The position numbers were made by a program, and so were the translations under genes. From Weissella sagaensis (lineage in GTDB: Bacteria > Bacillota > Bacilli > Lactobacillales > Lactobacillaceae): a stretch of 64,000 nt of DNA. Shown here piece by piece: positions 38,706 through 47,421 of the stretch. Location of the stretch: positions 119,411-183,410 of the forward strand of contig NZ_BJDT01000004.1 in the NCBI RefSeq assembly GCF_005405285.1, given 5' to 3'. The notes under the pieces were generated by a model, which had not been told where the DNA came from, did no database searches, and saw nothing but the letters and a program-made list of their open reading frames with translations. Every line of letters begins with the position of its first letter. Positions within the stretch are counted from its first letter, which is position 1.

Positions 38706-38807
38706 ATGACTATCCCCTTGCATTTCTCTTATCCTATATTAATGAGTTTAACATTTGGTAGATATCCATTCAACAAAGATTATTTTTAATAAACACTGAT
38801 AACTGAT

Positions 38808-39176
38808 TTAAAAAGTCCAATCACCAACACAAGTACCAAACCATAAAACAATTAGTCCACCTACAAACGTTAGTAATGTTTTAATAAGCAATAAGCGTCG
38901 ATTACTAGTTCGTTTTTGCATAGCATCGGCAATATCAACAATGGGCGCTGAAAACGTTGAGAATCCACCTAAAACACCAGGTGCTAAAATGGTATGTACC
39001 CAATCAGGTGCAACCATAGAAAGCGTCATCCCCATAAAAAAAGCGGCCAATAAATTGATGCAAACCACCATTAATTCAGATAAATTGCCAAACCAACGAG
39101 GCGCCACCGTTAATAACCCAAAACGCATTAAAGACCCAATTGCTGCACCCATTCCGGTTAAAATTATTTCTGCCAT
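38808..39176 (-). CDS. crcB2: Fluoride channel FluC/CrcB, second subunit
   Basis: The 122-residue protein has four membrane segments and CrcB motifs MGAAIGSLMRFGLL, CINLLAAFFMG and GVLGGFSTFSAPIVD. CrcB proteins form dual-topology dimers that export fluoride; in Gram-positives two genes in tandem make opposite-facing subunits. It overlaps the first copy by 13 bp. Confidence 0.92.
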   Translation of the reverse strand: MAEIILTGMGAAIGSLMRFGLLTVAPRWFGNLSELMVVCINLLAAFFMGMTLSMVAPDWVHTILAPGVLGGFSTFSAPIVDIADAMQKRTSNRRLLLIKTLLTFVGGLIVLWFGTCVGDWTF

Positions 39177-39553
39177 CTTAACACCATTTTATTACCTAAA
39201 TAACGACTAAAAATTACAACTAATACACCACCAACCACACTGATAACTAAGTATACTAATGCCATTAACAATGATAAATTAACCATGTCAACCAACGCTG
39301 TTGAATAAGTTGTGTAGGCGCCTAAAATTCCTACCATAATAAAGTCGGATGTTATTTGTGTTAGGTTTATCATTTTACTAAATAAAACGACCAACAAAGC
39401 AGAAATAAAAGTACCACTTAAATTGACAATAATCGTTTCCCATGGAAATAAATTATTATGAAAGAGTAGCATCATACTGCCACGTAACACCCCACCAATA
39501 AATCCACCACTACTAACAGCCAAGATTTCTAACAATATTTTTTTCTTACTCAT
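39164..39553 (-). CDS. crcB1: Fluoride channel FluC/CrcB, first subunit
   Basis: The 129-residue protein has four membrane segments, with GGFIGGVLRGSMML, TIIVNLSGTFISALL and MVGILGAYTTYSTALVDM. The pore-lining STFS-type motif has Tyr in place of Phe (TTYST), whereas the partner CrcB2 keeps Phe. It begins 14 bp after the ATPase gene of the TrpXYZ-type transporter, so it is probably on that transcript. Confidence 0.92.
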   Translation of the reverse strand: MSKKKILLEILAVSSGGFIGGVLRGSMMLLFHNNLFPWETIIVNLSGTFISALLVVLFSKMINLTQITSDFIMVGILGAYTTYSTALVDMVNLSLLMALVYLVISVVGGVLVVIFSRYLGNKMVLRWQK

Positions 39554-39567
39554 CCTATATTCCTAAC

Positions 39568-40338
39568 CTAATAACGATTAAAATAACGCAACAAATCAGT
39601 AACCGTTAATTTTTGTTTGTCAGCGTTACTAACATCCAACGAAATTTTACCTTCGGACATTATAATCAAACGATTACCATACTCAATAGCATCTTCTAAA
39701 TGATGCGTGATCATCAGTGCTGTCAAATTTTCTTCATGAATGCGTTGATTGGTAACCTGCATCAGTTGTGTACTTGTTTTAGGATCTAACGCTGCCGTAT
39801 GTTCATCAAGTAATAATACTTCTGGCCGTAATTGTGTCGCCATCAAAAACGACAAAGCTTGTCGTTGTCCACCAGATAAATCGCCAGCTGCCATATCTAA
39901 ACGTTCTGATAGACCATTACCCATTGTCGCCGTAATCTTAGCATACTCTGCTTTTTTAGCTTCCGTTAACCCACGATTTTTTAATCGGCGACGTAAACCA
40001 CGGCGTTCAGCCAACAACATATTTTCTACAACCGTCATACGAGGTGCTGTACCCAATTTAGGGTCTTGAAAAACCCGTGCCAAAAATTTTGTTCGTTGTG
40101 CCTCGTTTAAATGCGTAACGTCATGATCACCCAAAAAGATACTACCGCTCGTTAATGGTAATGATCCCGCAATCACATTAAATAATGTTGATTTTCCTGC
40201 TCCATTTGATCCTAAAACGGTCACAAAATCTTCAGGCAGTAATGTTAATGATACATCATCTAAAATTGTTTTCTCACCTGATTGCCCTTGATTAACAATG
40301 ACAGTTGCATGGTCTAGTCGTAATTTTGTTTCTACCAT
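39568..40338 (-). CDS. TrpXYZ-type ABC transporter, ATP-binding protein
   Basis: The 256-residue ABC ATPase has Walker A GSNGAGKSTLF, signature LSGGQRQALSFLMA, Walker B EVLLLDEHTAALDP and H-loop ALMITHHLED. It resembles the ATPase of the YtrF/TrpZ group that pairs with LIV-type permeases and ABC_sub_bind binding proteins. It is third in the operon: binding protein, permease, ATPase. Confidence 0.9.
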   Translation of the reverse strand: MVETKLRLDHATVIVNQGQSGEKTILDDVSLTLLPEDFVTVLGSNGAGKSTLFNVIAGSLPLTSGSIFLGDHDVTHLNEAQRTKFLARVFQDPKLGTAPRMTVVENMLLAERRGLRRRLKNRGLTEAKKAEYAKITATMGNGLSERLDMAAGDLSGGQRQALSFLMATQLRPEVLLLDEHTAALDPKTSTQLMQVTNQRIHEENLTALMITHHLEDAIEYGNRLIIMSEGKISLDVSNADKQKLTVTDLLRYFNRY

Positions 40339-40344
40339 ATCTCA

Positions 40345-41232
40345 TCATCCTCGCTTTAAAAACGTATTTAATCGTAACTTTGATCGTAATCTAGGCAACA
40401 TCAGTGCCAATCCAAGTATGATGGCACTAACTAGTTTCAAATCATCAGCATTAAAGCCAATGTACAACACAATTACCAATACGAAACGATAGAAAATTGA
40501 ACCAATAATAATTGTAATTAGGCGTTCGGGCAAAGTTAGGGTATCGGTAAAGATGACTTCACCAATAATAATTGAAGCAAGTGCCACTACAATGGTACCA
40601 ACACCCATATTAACATCCGCAAAACCATTATTTTGTGCAACTAGTGCGCCACCAAGGCCAATTAAACCATTGGCAACCATTAATCCTAAAATGGTCATAC
40701 TATCAGTATTAATTCCCAAAGATCTTGCCATTTTAGGGTTGTCACCTGTCACAATAAACGCTTGACCTAATTCGGTCTTTAAAAATTGCGCTAAAAAAAT
40801 AGTAATTAAAATAATTATGACAATACCCACAACAATGACCGGAAAATTTTGAGGCAAGCTCCTTAAAAAATCATATGAGAATAAATTTGTCTTACCTAAT
40901 AATGAGCGATTAGCCTGTCCCATAATTCGGAGATTAACTGAATAGATTGCCGTCATTGTCAAAATACCAGCTAATAAAATTGGAATTTTCCCCTTTGTAT
41001 ATAATAACCCCGTAACTAATCCTGCTAGACTCCCTGCCAAGGTTGCGACTAGTGTTGCAATAATCGGTGATACACCATTAGAAATTAAGGTGACTGCCGT
41101 TGCTGCGCCAAGGGGAAAGGTCCCCTCAACGGTCATATCAGCAACATCTAAAATTCGAAAGGTTAAATATAATCCAAATCCTAAAGTTGACCAGATTAAG
41201 CCCTGACCAATGGCTGAAATTAAAATCCCCAT
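40345..41232 (-). CDS. TrpXYZ-type ABC transporter, permease
   Basis: The 295-residue permease has about eight membrane segments and belongs to the branched-chain (LIV/BPD_transp_2) type: GLGLYLTF-like start (STLGFGLYLTFRILDVADMT, VEGTFPLGAA), then SLGINTDSMTILGLMVANGL. It pairs with the neighbouring ATPase and binding protein. The N-terminus MGILISAIGQGLIWS fits an ATG at 41232. Confidence 0.9.
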   Translation of the reverse strand: MGILISAIGQGLIWSTLGFGLYLTFRILDVADMTVEGTFPLGAATAVTLISNGVSPIIATLVATLAGSLAGLVTGLLYTKGKIPILLAGILTMTAIYSVNLRIMGQANRSLLGKTNLFSYDFLRSLPQNFPVIVVGIVIIILITIFLAQFLKTELGQAFIVTGDNPKMARSLGINTDSMTILGLMVANGLIGLGGALVAQNNGFADVNMGVGTIVVALASIIIGEVIFTDTLTLPERLITIIIGSIFYRFVLVIVLYIGFNADDLKLVSAIILGLALMLPRLRSKLRLNTFLKRG

Positions 41233-41239
41233 AATTGCC

Positions 41240-42226
41240 TCACTTTACAAATTTTGCATGCTTATACTCATTTGGTAACACCAAACCAAGTCGTGCCAAT
41301 TGTGACTTGTTAATAACTAAATCACCTTTTTTAATAAACCCAACTGGTAAATCTTTTGGTTGTTTACCAGCCAAAATTTGGGCAACTTGCTTACCAGTTT
41401 GAACGCCTAATTTCTTTTGATTAATGGATTCAGCTGCTAAACCACCTTCTGCCACCATTGTATCAACTGTTGGAAATACAGGCACTTTAGCAGCGTTTGT
41501 ACTATCAATCAAAGTTGGCATAGCCCCTGCAATCGTATTATCGGTCGGAACAAAAACTGCATCAACTTGATTATTAGCAACCATTTGCTTAGCTGTTTGG
41601 TTTAAATCATTAGAAGAAGATATCGTGTAAGGTTTAACTTGCAACCCTGCTTTTTTAGCTAAATCCATCATTTGTTTAGCTTGAATTGATGCAGAATCAT
41701 CAGATGAAGTATAAATCACACCTAAATTTTTTAAATCAGGCACAAATTTTCTCATCATCTTTAATTGTGCAGCCAACGGTGCTTGATCTGAAACTCCTGT
41801 TACATTACCACCAGGGTGTTTATAACTTTTAACAAGTTTAGATTGAATGGGCGTCGTCGATGCTGAAAAAACTACTGCTTTATTTGTAATTGTATTTGCT
41901 AAAGAAACTGCTGCTGGTGTAGCAATACCAACGGAAACATCAGCATTAGCATTTTCAAATTTTGATGCCATGGTCTTTAAATTTGATTGGTCTCCCTGTG
42001 CATTTTCATACATAATTTTGATGTTTTTCCCATCATGATACCCGGATTCAGATAAACCTTCATGAATACCTTTATTAATATCATCCAATGCTGGATGTTT
42101 CATAAATTGCAAAATTGCAACTTTAGGCATTGCCTTTCTCTGGTTTGTTTGAACTGAATCATATACCCCTGCAAAAATTGTAAATAAAGTTAGTGCACCA
42201 ATTGTACCTAATATTTTTTTATTCAT
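41240..42226 (-). CDS. trpX: TrpX-like ABC transporter, substrate-binding protein
   Basis: The 328-residue protein belongs to the ABC_sub_bind family: VAILQFMKHPALDDINKGIH, SVGIATPAAVSLAN, PGGNVTGVSDQAPLAAQLKM and DAVFVPTDNTIAGAMPTL. It has an N-terminal membrane anchor or signal (KILGTIGALTLFTIFAGVY) without a lipobox cysteine. In streptococci this family is the predicted tryptophan importer TrpX. The Trp-Trp leader peptide just upstream (42431-42475) supports tryptophan as the substrate; this is inference. Confidence 0.85.
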   Translation of the reverse strand: MNKKILGTIGALTLFTIFAGVYDSVQTNQRKAMPKVAILQFMKHPALDDINKGIHEGLSESGYHDGKNIKIMYENAQGDQSNLKTMASKFENANADVSVGIATPAAVSLANTITNKAVVFSASTTPIQSKLVKSYKHPGGNVTGVSDQAPLAAQLKMMRKFVPDLKNLGVIYTSSDDSASIQAKQMMDLAKKAGLQVKPYTISSSNDLNQTAKQMVANNQVDAVFVPTDNTIAGAMPTLIDSTNAAKVPVFPTVDTMVAEGGLAAESINQKKLGVQTGKQVAQILAGKQPKDLPVGFIKKGDLVINKSQLARLGLVLPNEYKHAKFVK

Positions 42227-42256
42227 TCATCTATCCTCAATTGTTGTTATACAAAA

Positions 42257-42297
42257 TAAAAAACACGAGCAGATACGACAGTATCTTCTCGTGTTTT
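42257..42297 (-). terminator. Leader terminator in front of trpX
   Basis: AAACACGAGCAGATAC and GTATCTTCTCGTGTTT form a 16-bp stem with one mismatch and a 4-nt loop, followed on the minus strand by a T-run. It ends about 30 nt before the trpX start codon, so it must be passed for trpXYZ expression. A competing hairpin at 42284-42308 (TCTTTTCATGT with ACACGAGAAGA, 10 of 11 pairs) uses one arm of it. Confidence 0.88.
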
Positions 42298-42430
42298 ACA
42301 TGAAAAGAACTGCATGGTAATCCATACAACCCTTTCCCATTATTTCGGAAATTAGTCAGCACAGACCCAATACATCTGCTCCCAAAGGAACCACGTACCG
42401 AATCTATGTTTTGCCATAGTTCGTACGCGC

Positions 42431-42475
42431 TATCTGCGCCACCAACCATTAAAATTTAAAACAAAATTACTCATA
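42431..42475 (-). CDS. Putative Trp leader peptide (MSNFVLNFNGWWRR)
   Basis: A 14-codon reading frame with two adjacent Trp codons (TGG TGG) and a TAG stop lies in the leader of trpXYZ. A near-perfect ribosome binding site AAGGTGG (42485-42491) lies 9 nt before its ATG, and a promoter (42508-42536) starts transcription about 10 nt further up. The Trp codons lead straight into a GCGC/GCGC hairpin, then a stacked leader and the terminator at 42257. This is the layout of an amino acid leader-peptide attenuator: Trp shortage would stall the ribosome at WW and change leader folding. It is not experimentally known to me. Confidence 0.7.
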
Positions 42476-42507
42476 ACTAATTACCACCTTGTATATCATT
42501 TTCATAA

Positions 42508-42536
42508 TGATAGCACTTTACTTTTACTTATGCAAT
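42508..42536 (-). promoter_or_regulatory. Promoter of the trp leader
   Basis: Minus strand: TTGCAT (42531-42536), 17-bp spacer, TATCAT (42508-42513). The -10 is inside a perfect inverted repeat TATCATT-TTCAT-AATGATA (42495-42513), which might be an operator. It lies right after the nrdF stop codon. Confidence 0.6.
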
Positions 42537-42540
42537 ATCA

Positions 42541-43497
42541 TTAGTCTATATTGTAATCATCGTCAGACATGGCTTCTACTTGACCCAATCGATAACCATT
42601 TCCTACTTGAGAAAAGAAATCATGATTTGAAGTCGTTGTTGAAATGCCGTTCATCACAATTGGATTAACATCCTCAGCACCATCTGGGAACAAGGGCTCT
42701 TGACCTAAGTTCATCAACGCCTTATTTGCATTATAACGCAAGAATGTTAGTACAGACTCTGTCCAGCCGATTTCATCATATAGTAACTTGGTATACTGTT
42801 CCTCATTACTATATAAATCTAATAAGAGTTCATACAACCACATCTTTAATTCGGCTTGTTCATCTTCGCTAAGTTCATTAAACCCTAATTGAAATTTATA
42901 ACCAATATAAGTTCCATGCACTGACTCATCACGCAAAATTAATTTGATAATCTCGGCAACATTATTCATCTTATTATGACCTAAATACCAAAGCGGCGTA
43001 TAAAAGCCAGAATAAAACAAGAACGTTTCTAAAAAGACTGATGCAACTTTTCGCTGTAATTGCGTACCTTCTTGATAAATCTGATTAATACGATTAGCTT
43101 TATACTGTAAAAACTCATTTGTATTTGTCCAATCAAAAATCTCATTAATTTCGGCTGGTGTATGCAAAGTTTCAAAAATTGATGAATATGATTTAGCATG
43201 AACTGATTCCATAAACTCAATATTGTTCAATACAGCTAATTCATGTTGTGTGCGTGTTGACTGTTTTAACGATGCCATCCCATCTTGTGATTGCAATGTG
43301 TCCAACAAAGTTAATCCACCAAAAACATGTCCTACAAGGTAATGTTCTTGGTCCGTCATTTTACGCCAATCATCTAAATCATTTGATAAAGGAATTCTCG
43401 TATCAAGCCAAAATTGTTCAGTTAATTTTTCCCAAGTTGCCTTATCTATTGTATCTTCAATTTCATTCCAATTAATTGCTTCATATGATTTTGTCAT
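42541..43497 (-). CDS. nrdF: Class Ib ribonucleotide reductase, beta subunit NrdF
   Basis: NrdF carries the dimetal-tyrosyl radical cofactor that starts ribonucleotide reduction. Metal ligands and radical Tyr are in LLDTLQ, NIEFMESVHAKSYSSIF, FLETFLFYSGFY and ILRDESVHGTYIG. Length 318 residues is standard for NrdF. It follows nrdE by 32 bp in nrdHEF order. Confidence 0.97.
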   Translation of the reverse strand: MTKSYEAINWNEIEDTIDKATWEKLTEQFWLDTRIPLSNDLDDWRKMTDQEHYLVGHVFGGLTLLDTLQSQDGMASLKQSTRTQHELAVLNNIEFMESVHAKSYSSIFETLHTPAEINEIFDWTNTNEFLQYKANRINQIYQEGTQLQRKVASVFLETFLFYSGFYTPLWYLGHNKMNNVAEIIKLILRDESVHGTYIGYKFQLGFNELSEDEQAELKMWLYELLLDLYSNEEQYTKLLYDEIGWTESVLTFLRYNANKALMNLGQEPLFPDGAEDVNPIVMNGISTTTSNHDFFSQVGNGYRLGQVEAMSDDDYNID

Positions 43498-43529
43498 TTA
43501 TCTATCCTATCTCCTGTCAGCAATGTGTT

Positions 43530-45701
43530 CTAAATTGAACAACTCTCGCATTCGTTGACACCGAATTCTTCCATATCATCGGTATAAGTACGAATATAAT
43601 AAATAGACTTAATCCCCCGATTATGTGCATACAAACGCAAGATATTTAAATCACGAGTCGTCATCTTATTTGTATGGTTTACTTTCCAATCATACAAATC
43701 ATCTGGCATAGTTGAGCGCATAAAGAGTGTCAAAGCCATCCCCTGATCAATATGTTGCTGTGCTGCTGCGTACACATCAATAACACGACGCATATCCATA
43801 TTATAAGCTGATTCATAATATGGCAAAGTGTCTGTTCCTAAATATGGTGCAGGATAGTAAATTTTACCAATCTTCTTTTCTTGCCGTTCTTCAACACGAT
43901 TAATAATCGGGTGTAGTGACGCTGTTGCATCATTAACATATGAAATTGATCCAGTAGGTGCAATAGCCATACGATAAGCATTATATAAACCATATTGCTC
44001 AACAGATTCTGCCAAAGCAACCCAATCTTCTTGTGTTGGAAAATGGTGAACTGAAAAGATTTCCTTTACTTTATCAGTTTTAGGAGACCAGTCTTGGTTA
44101 ATATACTTTTCAAAGTATGCGCCTGTTGCATAATCTGATTTTTCAAATTCGTAAAAACTAGTTTGACGTTCTTTAGCCAACTTATTTGATGCGACTAAAC
44201 TATAATAATTTAGCATCAAGAAATAAGCATTGGTAAAGTCCAAAGCTTCCTCATCACCATAATACATATGATTCTTAGCAAAGAAAGCATGCAGACCCAT
44301 GGCCCCTAATCCAATAGCATGTGTTTGTCGATTTCCAAGCTGTACTGATGGCACGATATCTAAATCGGTTTGATCTGATACAAATGTCAAAGCACGAATC
44401 ATCGCATCAACAGATTTCCCAAAATCTTTAGTTGCCATCATATTAACAATATTTGTTGATCCTAAGTTACATGAAACATCTGTCCCAAGCTCATCATAGG
44501 TTTGTTCATTGTTAATTTGTGATGGCTTTTGTACCTGTAATATCTCCGAACACAAATTTGATGAAATCACCTTACCAGCGATTGGATTAGCTTTATTTAC
44601 AGTATCAATATTAATAATATAAGGGTAACCAGACTCTTGTTGCAATTTTGAAATTTCAGTTTCTAAATCACGAGCACGTATCTTTTTCTTATGAATATCA
44701 GTATTAGCAACCATTGCATCATACTCAGCAGTAATGTCTACATAATTAAATGGTGTTCCATATACTTTTTCAACATCATAAGGCGAAAATAAATACATAT
44801 CTGCGTCTGCTTTAATTAAATCATAGAACTTATCTGGCACTGTCAATCCAAGTGATAATGTCTTGACACGAATTTTTTCATCAGCATTTTCTTTTTTTGT
44901 TGCTAAAAAATTCATAATATCTGGATGGAATACAGATAGATAAGTTACACCAGCCCCATTTCGTTGACCCATTTGATTAGAATATGAAAATGAATCTTCT
45001 AACAATTTCATAACTGGGACAACACCTGAGGCTGCATTAGCAATCCCTTTAATAGGTGCACCTGCTTCTCTTAAGTTAGATAGCACAATCCCAACACCAC
45101 CACCAATTTTTGATAGCTGTAGTGCTGAATTAATAACACGTCCAATAGCATTCATGTCATCAGTGGCTTGCAAAATGAAACATGACACTAGTTCCCCACG
45201 TCTTGAACGACCTGCATTTAAAAATGAAGGTGTTGCTGGTTGATAACGTTGGTTGATCATTTCGTCAGCTAAGTTTAGCGCCAACTCTTCATCGCCATTG
45301 GCGTAAAATAGCACGTTCATCACAACACGATCATTATAATTTTCAATATAAAAATCACCGTCGTTTGTTTTTAAAGCATACTGTGCATAAAACTTATATG
45401 CTGCCATAAATGATTTAAATTTAAAATTTTGTGTTTCTAGGTAAGCATAAAGTGACTCAATAAATGCCATTGTATATTTATTAATCATCTTTTGATCAAC
45501 ATAATCGTTTTCAATAAGATAATCAAAACGTTCTTGAATGGTATCAAAGTGTAATGTATTTGGCTTCACATTTTCTTTGATAAACGCTTGGAGTGCTTCT
45601 TGATCTTTTTGTAATTGAATACTATTGTTCTTTGGAATATTTAATTGGTTATTTAAATCAAAATAAGTTACTTTATCCAAATCCAGTGTTGCTAATGACA
45701 T
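43530..45701 (-). CDS. nrdE: Class Ib ribonucleotide reductase, alpha subunit NrdE
   Basis: The 723-residue catalytic subunit reduces ribonucleoside diphosphates. It has the substrate-site cysteines in GELVSCFILQ and SNLCSEI, the VSCNLGSTNI motif, and the C-terminal redox pair in ECESCSI that is recharged by NrdH. It lacks the N-terminal ATP-cone of class Ia enzymes, as class Ib does. Cysteines are few and sit at functional places. Confidence 0.97.
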   Translation of the reverse strand: MSLATLDLDKVTYFDLNNQLNIPKNNSIQLQKDQEALQAFIKENVKPNTLHFDTIQERFDYLIENDYVDQKMINKYTMAFIESLYAYLETQNFKFKSFMAAYKFYAQYALKTNDGDFYIENYNDRVVMNVLFYANGDEELALNLADEMINQRYQPATPSFLNAGRSRRGELVSCFILQATDDMNAIGRVINSALQLSKIGGGVGIVLSNLREAGAPIKGIANAASGVVPVMKLLEDSFSYSNQMGQRNGAGVTYLSVFHPDIMNFLATKKENADEKIRVKTLSLGLTVPDKFYDLIKADADMYLFSPYDVEKVYGTPFNYVDITAEYDAMVANTDIHKKKIRARDLETEISKLQQESGYPYIINIDTVNKANPIAGKVISSNLCSEILQVQKPSQINNEQTYDELGTDVSCNLGSTNIVNMMATKDFGKSVDAMIRALTFVSDQTDLDIVPSVQLGNRQTHAIGLGAMGLHAFFAKNHMYYGDEEALDFTNAYFLMLNYYSLVASNKLAKERQTSFYEFEKSDYATGAYFEKYINQDWSPKTDKVKEIFSVHHFPTQEDWVALAESVEQYGLYNAYRMAIAPTGSISYVNDATASLHPIINRVEERQEKKIGKIYYPAPYLGTDTLPYYESAYNMDMRRVIDVYAAAQQHIDQGMALTLFMRSTMPDDLYDWKVNHTNKMTTRDLNILRLYAHNRGIKSIYYIRTYTDDMEEFGVNECESCSI

Positions 45702-45786
45702 ATACTTCTCCCACGTTTTACCTATTGTAAAGCGGAACCCCTATTTTGGTTGCACCGACAGATAGGTATCGTTATTTTATATTGAA

Positions 45787-46023
45787 TTACATTGCTTGAT
45801 TTAATTTTGCGAGTAAATCTGGTCGAAAACCATGAACGGGCTCCATATCTCCTGAGAAGACAACAGGAACTGATTGGTACCCTTTATCCTTTAAAAATGC
45901 CAAAGCTTCAGCATCATTTTCAACATTTTTCTCTGAATAACTAATGCCATACTGTGTCAATGTCTTCTTTGTCATCAAACATTGGATACAATTATTTTTC
46001 GTATATACGGTAACATTTTGCAT
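45787..46023 (-). CDS. nrdH: NrdH glutaredoxin-like redoxin
   Basis: The 78-residue redoxin reduces NrdE. The active site is CIQC in VYTKNNCIQCLMTK, and the thioredoxin-type cis-Pro is in GYQSVPVVF. It has the WSGFRPD-like C-terminal motif as VHGFRPDLL. The ATG at 46023 follows AGGTGG. It is first in nrdHEF, with a promoter at 46080-46109. Confidence 0.95.
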   Translation of the reverse strand: MQNVTVYTKNNCIQCLMTKKTLTQYGISYSEKNVENDAEALAFLKDKGYQSVPVVFSGDMEPVHGFRPDLLAKLNQAM

Positions 46024-46079
46024 AATTCCACCTAAACTTTCTATGTTCAAAAAACTAACGCTTTGTTAATATGAAGTTG

Positions 46080-46109
46080 AGTATAAACCACTAGGCCACC
46101 TCATTGCAA
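46080..46109 (-). promoter_or_regulatory. Promoter of nrdHEF
   Basis: Minus strand: TTGCAA (46104-46109), 18-bp spacer, TATACT (46080-46085). It is about 57 bp upstream of nrdH in the region shared with divergent nrdI. I found no NrdR box (ACAC-WATATATW-GTGT type) there. Confidence 0.6.
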
Positions 46110-46284
46110 GGGATTAAATTAACTAAAAAAAGGCTTGACATAGGCTTTTTCGCAGTACGAAAGCTTTTATAGTGATTATTACAAAATGATTAAATAATAA
46201 CATTCTGTTAGTTACGTAATTGCTAAATCCATTATTTTTTTCTAGACTTAGTAGTATCATTAATAATTATTGGAGGATCTCATA

Positions 46285-46734
46285 ATGCCACTTAAACTTT
46301 TGTATATTTCTATTTCTGGTAACACACGTGCATTTATTGATAAATTAACTACTTTTGCTGATGAACAAGGTCAACTATCTTTTGACCCAATAGAAGTGTC
46401 TGACGCTTCCCCCGATATAATTACGAACAGCCCCTTTTTTGCCTTTGTCCCCACTTATTTAGATGGTGGTAACGGCATTGGTAATGGTATTATCGAAATT
46501 ATGACTAATGCTTTACATGAACAACTAGAAATACCAGAAAACACCAAAAATTTAATTGGTATTATTGGTAGCGGTAATAAAAACTTTAACGCCCAGTACA
46601 TTTTGACCGCTCGTCGTTATGCCGTTGACTTTAATGCTCCGCTAATTGCTAATTATGAATTACGTGGCACTCAAATTGATGTTGAACGCGTCTATCAAGC
46701 AATTAATCAACGTTTTTATGAATACAATCATTAA
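46285..46734 (+). CDS. nrdI: NrdI flavodoxin-like protein
   Basis: NrdI is a flavodoxin that provides oxidant for assembling the dimanganese-tyrosyl cofactor of NrdF. The protein starts MPLKLLYISISGNTRAFIDK (FMN phosphate loop SISGNT) and has AFVPTYLDGGNGIGNGI and IGSGNKNFNAQYILTARRY. About 149 residues. The start at 46285 follows TGGAGGAT. It is unusual only in being divergent from nrdHEF and followed by two unknown genes. Confidence 0.93.
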   Translation: MPLKLLYISISGNTRAFIDKLTTFADEQGQLSFDPIEVSDASPDIITNSPFFAFVPTYLDGGNGIGNGIIEIMTNALHEQLEIPENTKNLIGIIGSGNKNFNAQYILTARRYAVDFNAPLIANYELRGTQIDVERVYQAINQRFYEYNH

Positions 46735-46749
46735 TAGAAGGACTTATTT

Positions 46750-47403
46750 ATGCTTTTACCACGTACAAAGTCAAACAAAGTTTCTTTAACTAAAGAACGA
46801 CGTCAAGAAACTTGGACACAATTATCATCTGAGCAACAACTTGCCATTCAACGACATATTCGCTATCAGCAAACATCTTTATTCATGAACTACGAATTAG
46901 TTGGTCATGGTCGTCATTGGTCTTTAGTCGACTATCACGAAAATCTGAATTATGATACCAAAAATTCACCACAATTATATTGTGACTGTGGTCGTCGCTT
47001 AAAACATCAATATGTTCTCATCAATGATTTAGGTGAACAAATTAAACTAGGTATAACACATTTTGCCGATCATATTGGCATTTCTGAACAGGTTGCCCGT
47101 CAATTACAAGCACAAATTCATCATTTAAATTTTGGCTTAGATGAACTATTGCAACGTATTCGACGGCATGCCGGATTAAATTCTGATATGCAACGTTGGT
47201 TTTTGGATAATCAAGATTTATTTGCAGATTCACCCACTCATACAGTTGATTTTGTGACTAATAATTTACCGCCAGATCGTGAAATTCAAGCTGAAATTGT
47301 ACGTGCATACAAAAAAGATACTTATGTTAAAAAACCACGCGTTCGTAAAAAAACAACCAAACTCAATAAAAATGCTTGGCAAGAAATTTTTCGTGACATT
47401 TAA
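46750..47403 (+). CDS. Uncharacterised protein with a CDCG motif
   Basis: I do not recognise a named family. The 217-residue soluble protein is rich in Gln, His, Arg and Lys. A central segment QLYCDCGRRLKHQYVL, followed by LGITHFADHIGIS, looks like a small metal- or nucleic-acid-binding element, with its only two cysteines in CDC. The C-terminus is strongly basic (KKPRVRKKTTKLNKN). It is 16 bp after nrdI and probably co-transcribed with it and the next gene. Confidence 0.7.
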   Translation: MLLPRTKSNKVSLTKERRQETWTQLSSEQQLAIQRHIRYQQTSLFMNYELVGHGRHWSLVDYHENLNYDTKNSPQLYCDCGRRLKHQYVLINDLGEQIKLGITHFADHIGISEQVARQLQAQIHHLNFGLDELLQRIRRHAGLNSDMQRWFLDNQDLFADSPTHTVDFVTNNLPPDREIQAEIVRAYKKDTYVKKPRVRKKTTKLNKNAWQEIFRDI

Positions 47404-47421
47404 ATCATAAGGAGACTTTTT

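Noticed and set aside
42237..42449. 70-codon minus-strand frame over the trp leader (starts MVGGADSAYELWQ)
   Set aside because: It has no ribosome binding site, runs through the leader hairpins and the terminator, and starts inside the better-supported leader peptide in another frame.
46024..46284. NrdR box upstream of nrdHEF/nrdI
   Set aside because: I looked for the ACAC-(AT-rich)-GTGT palindrome in the divergent region and found none; NrdR control cannot be claimed.
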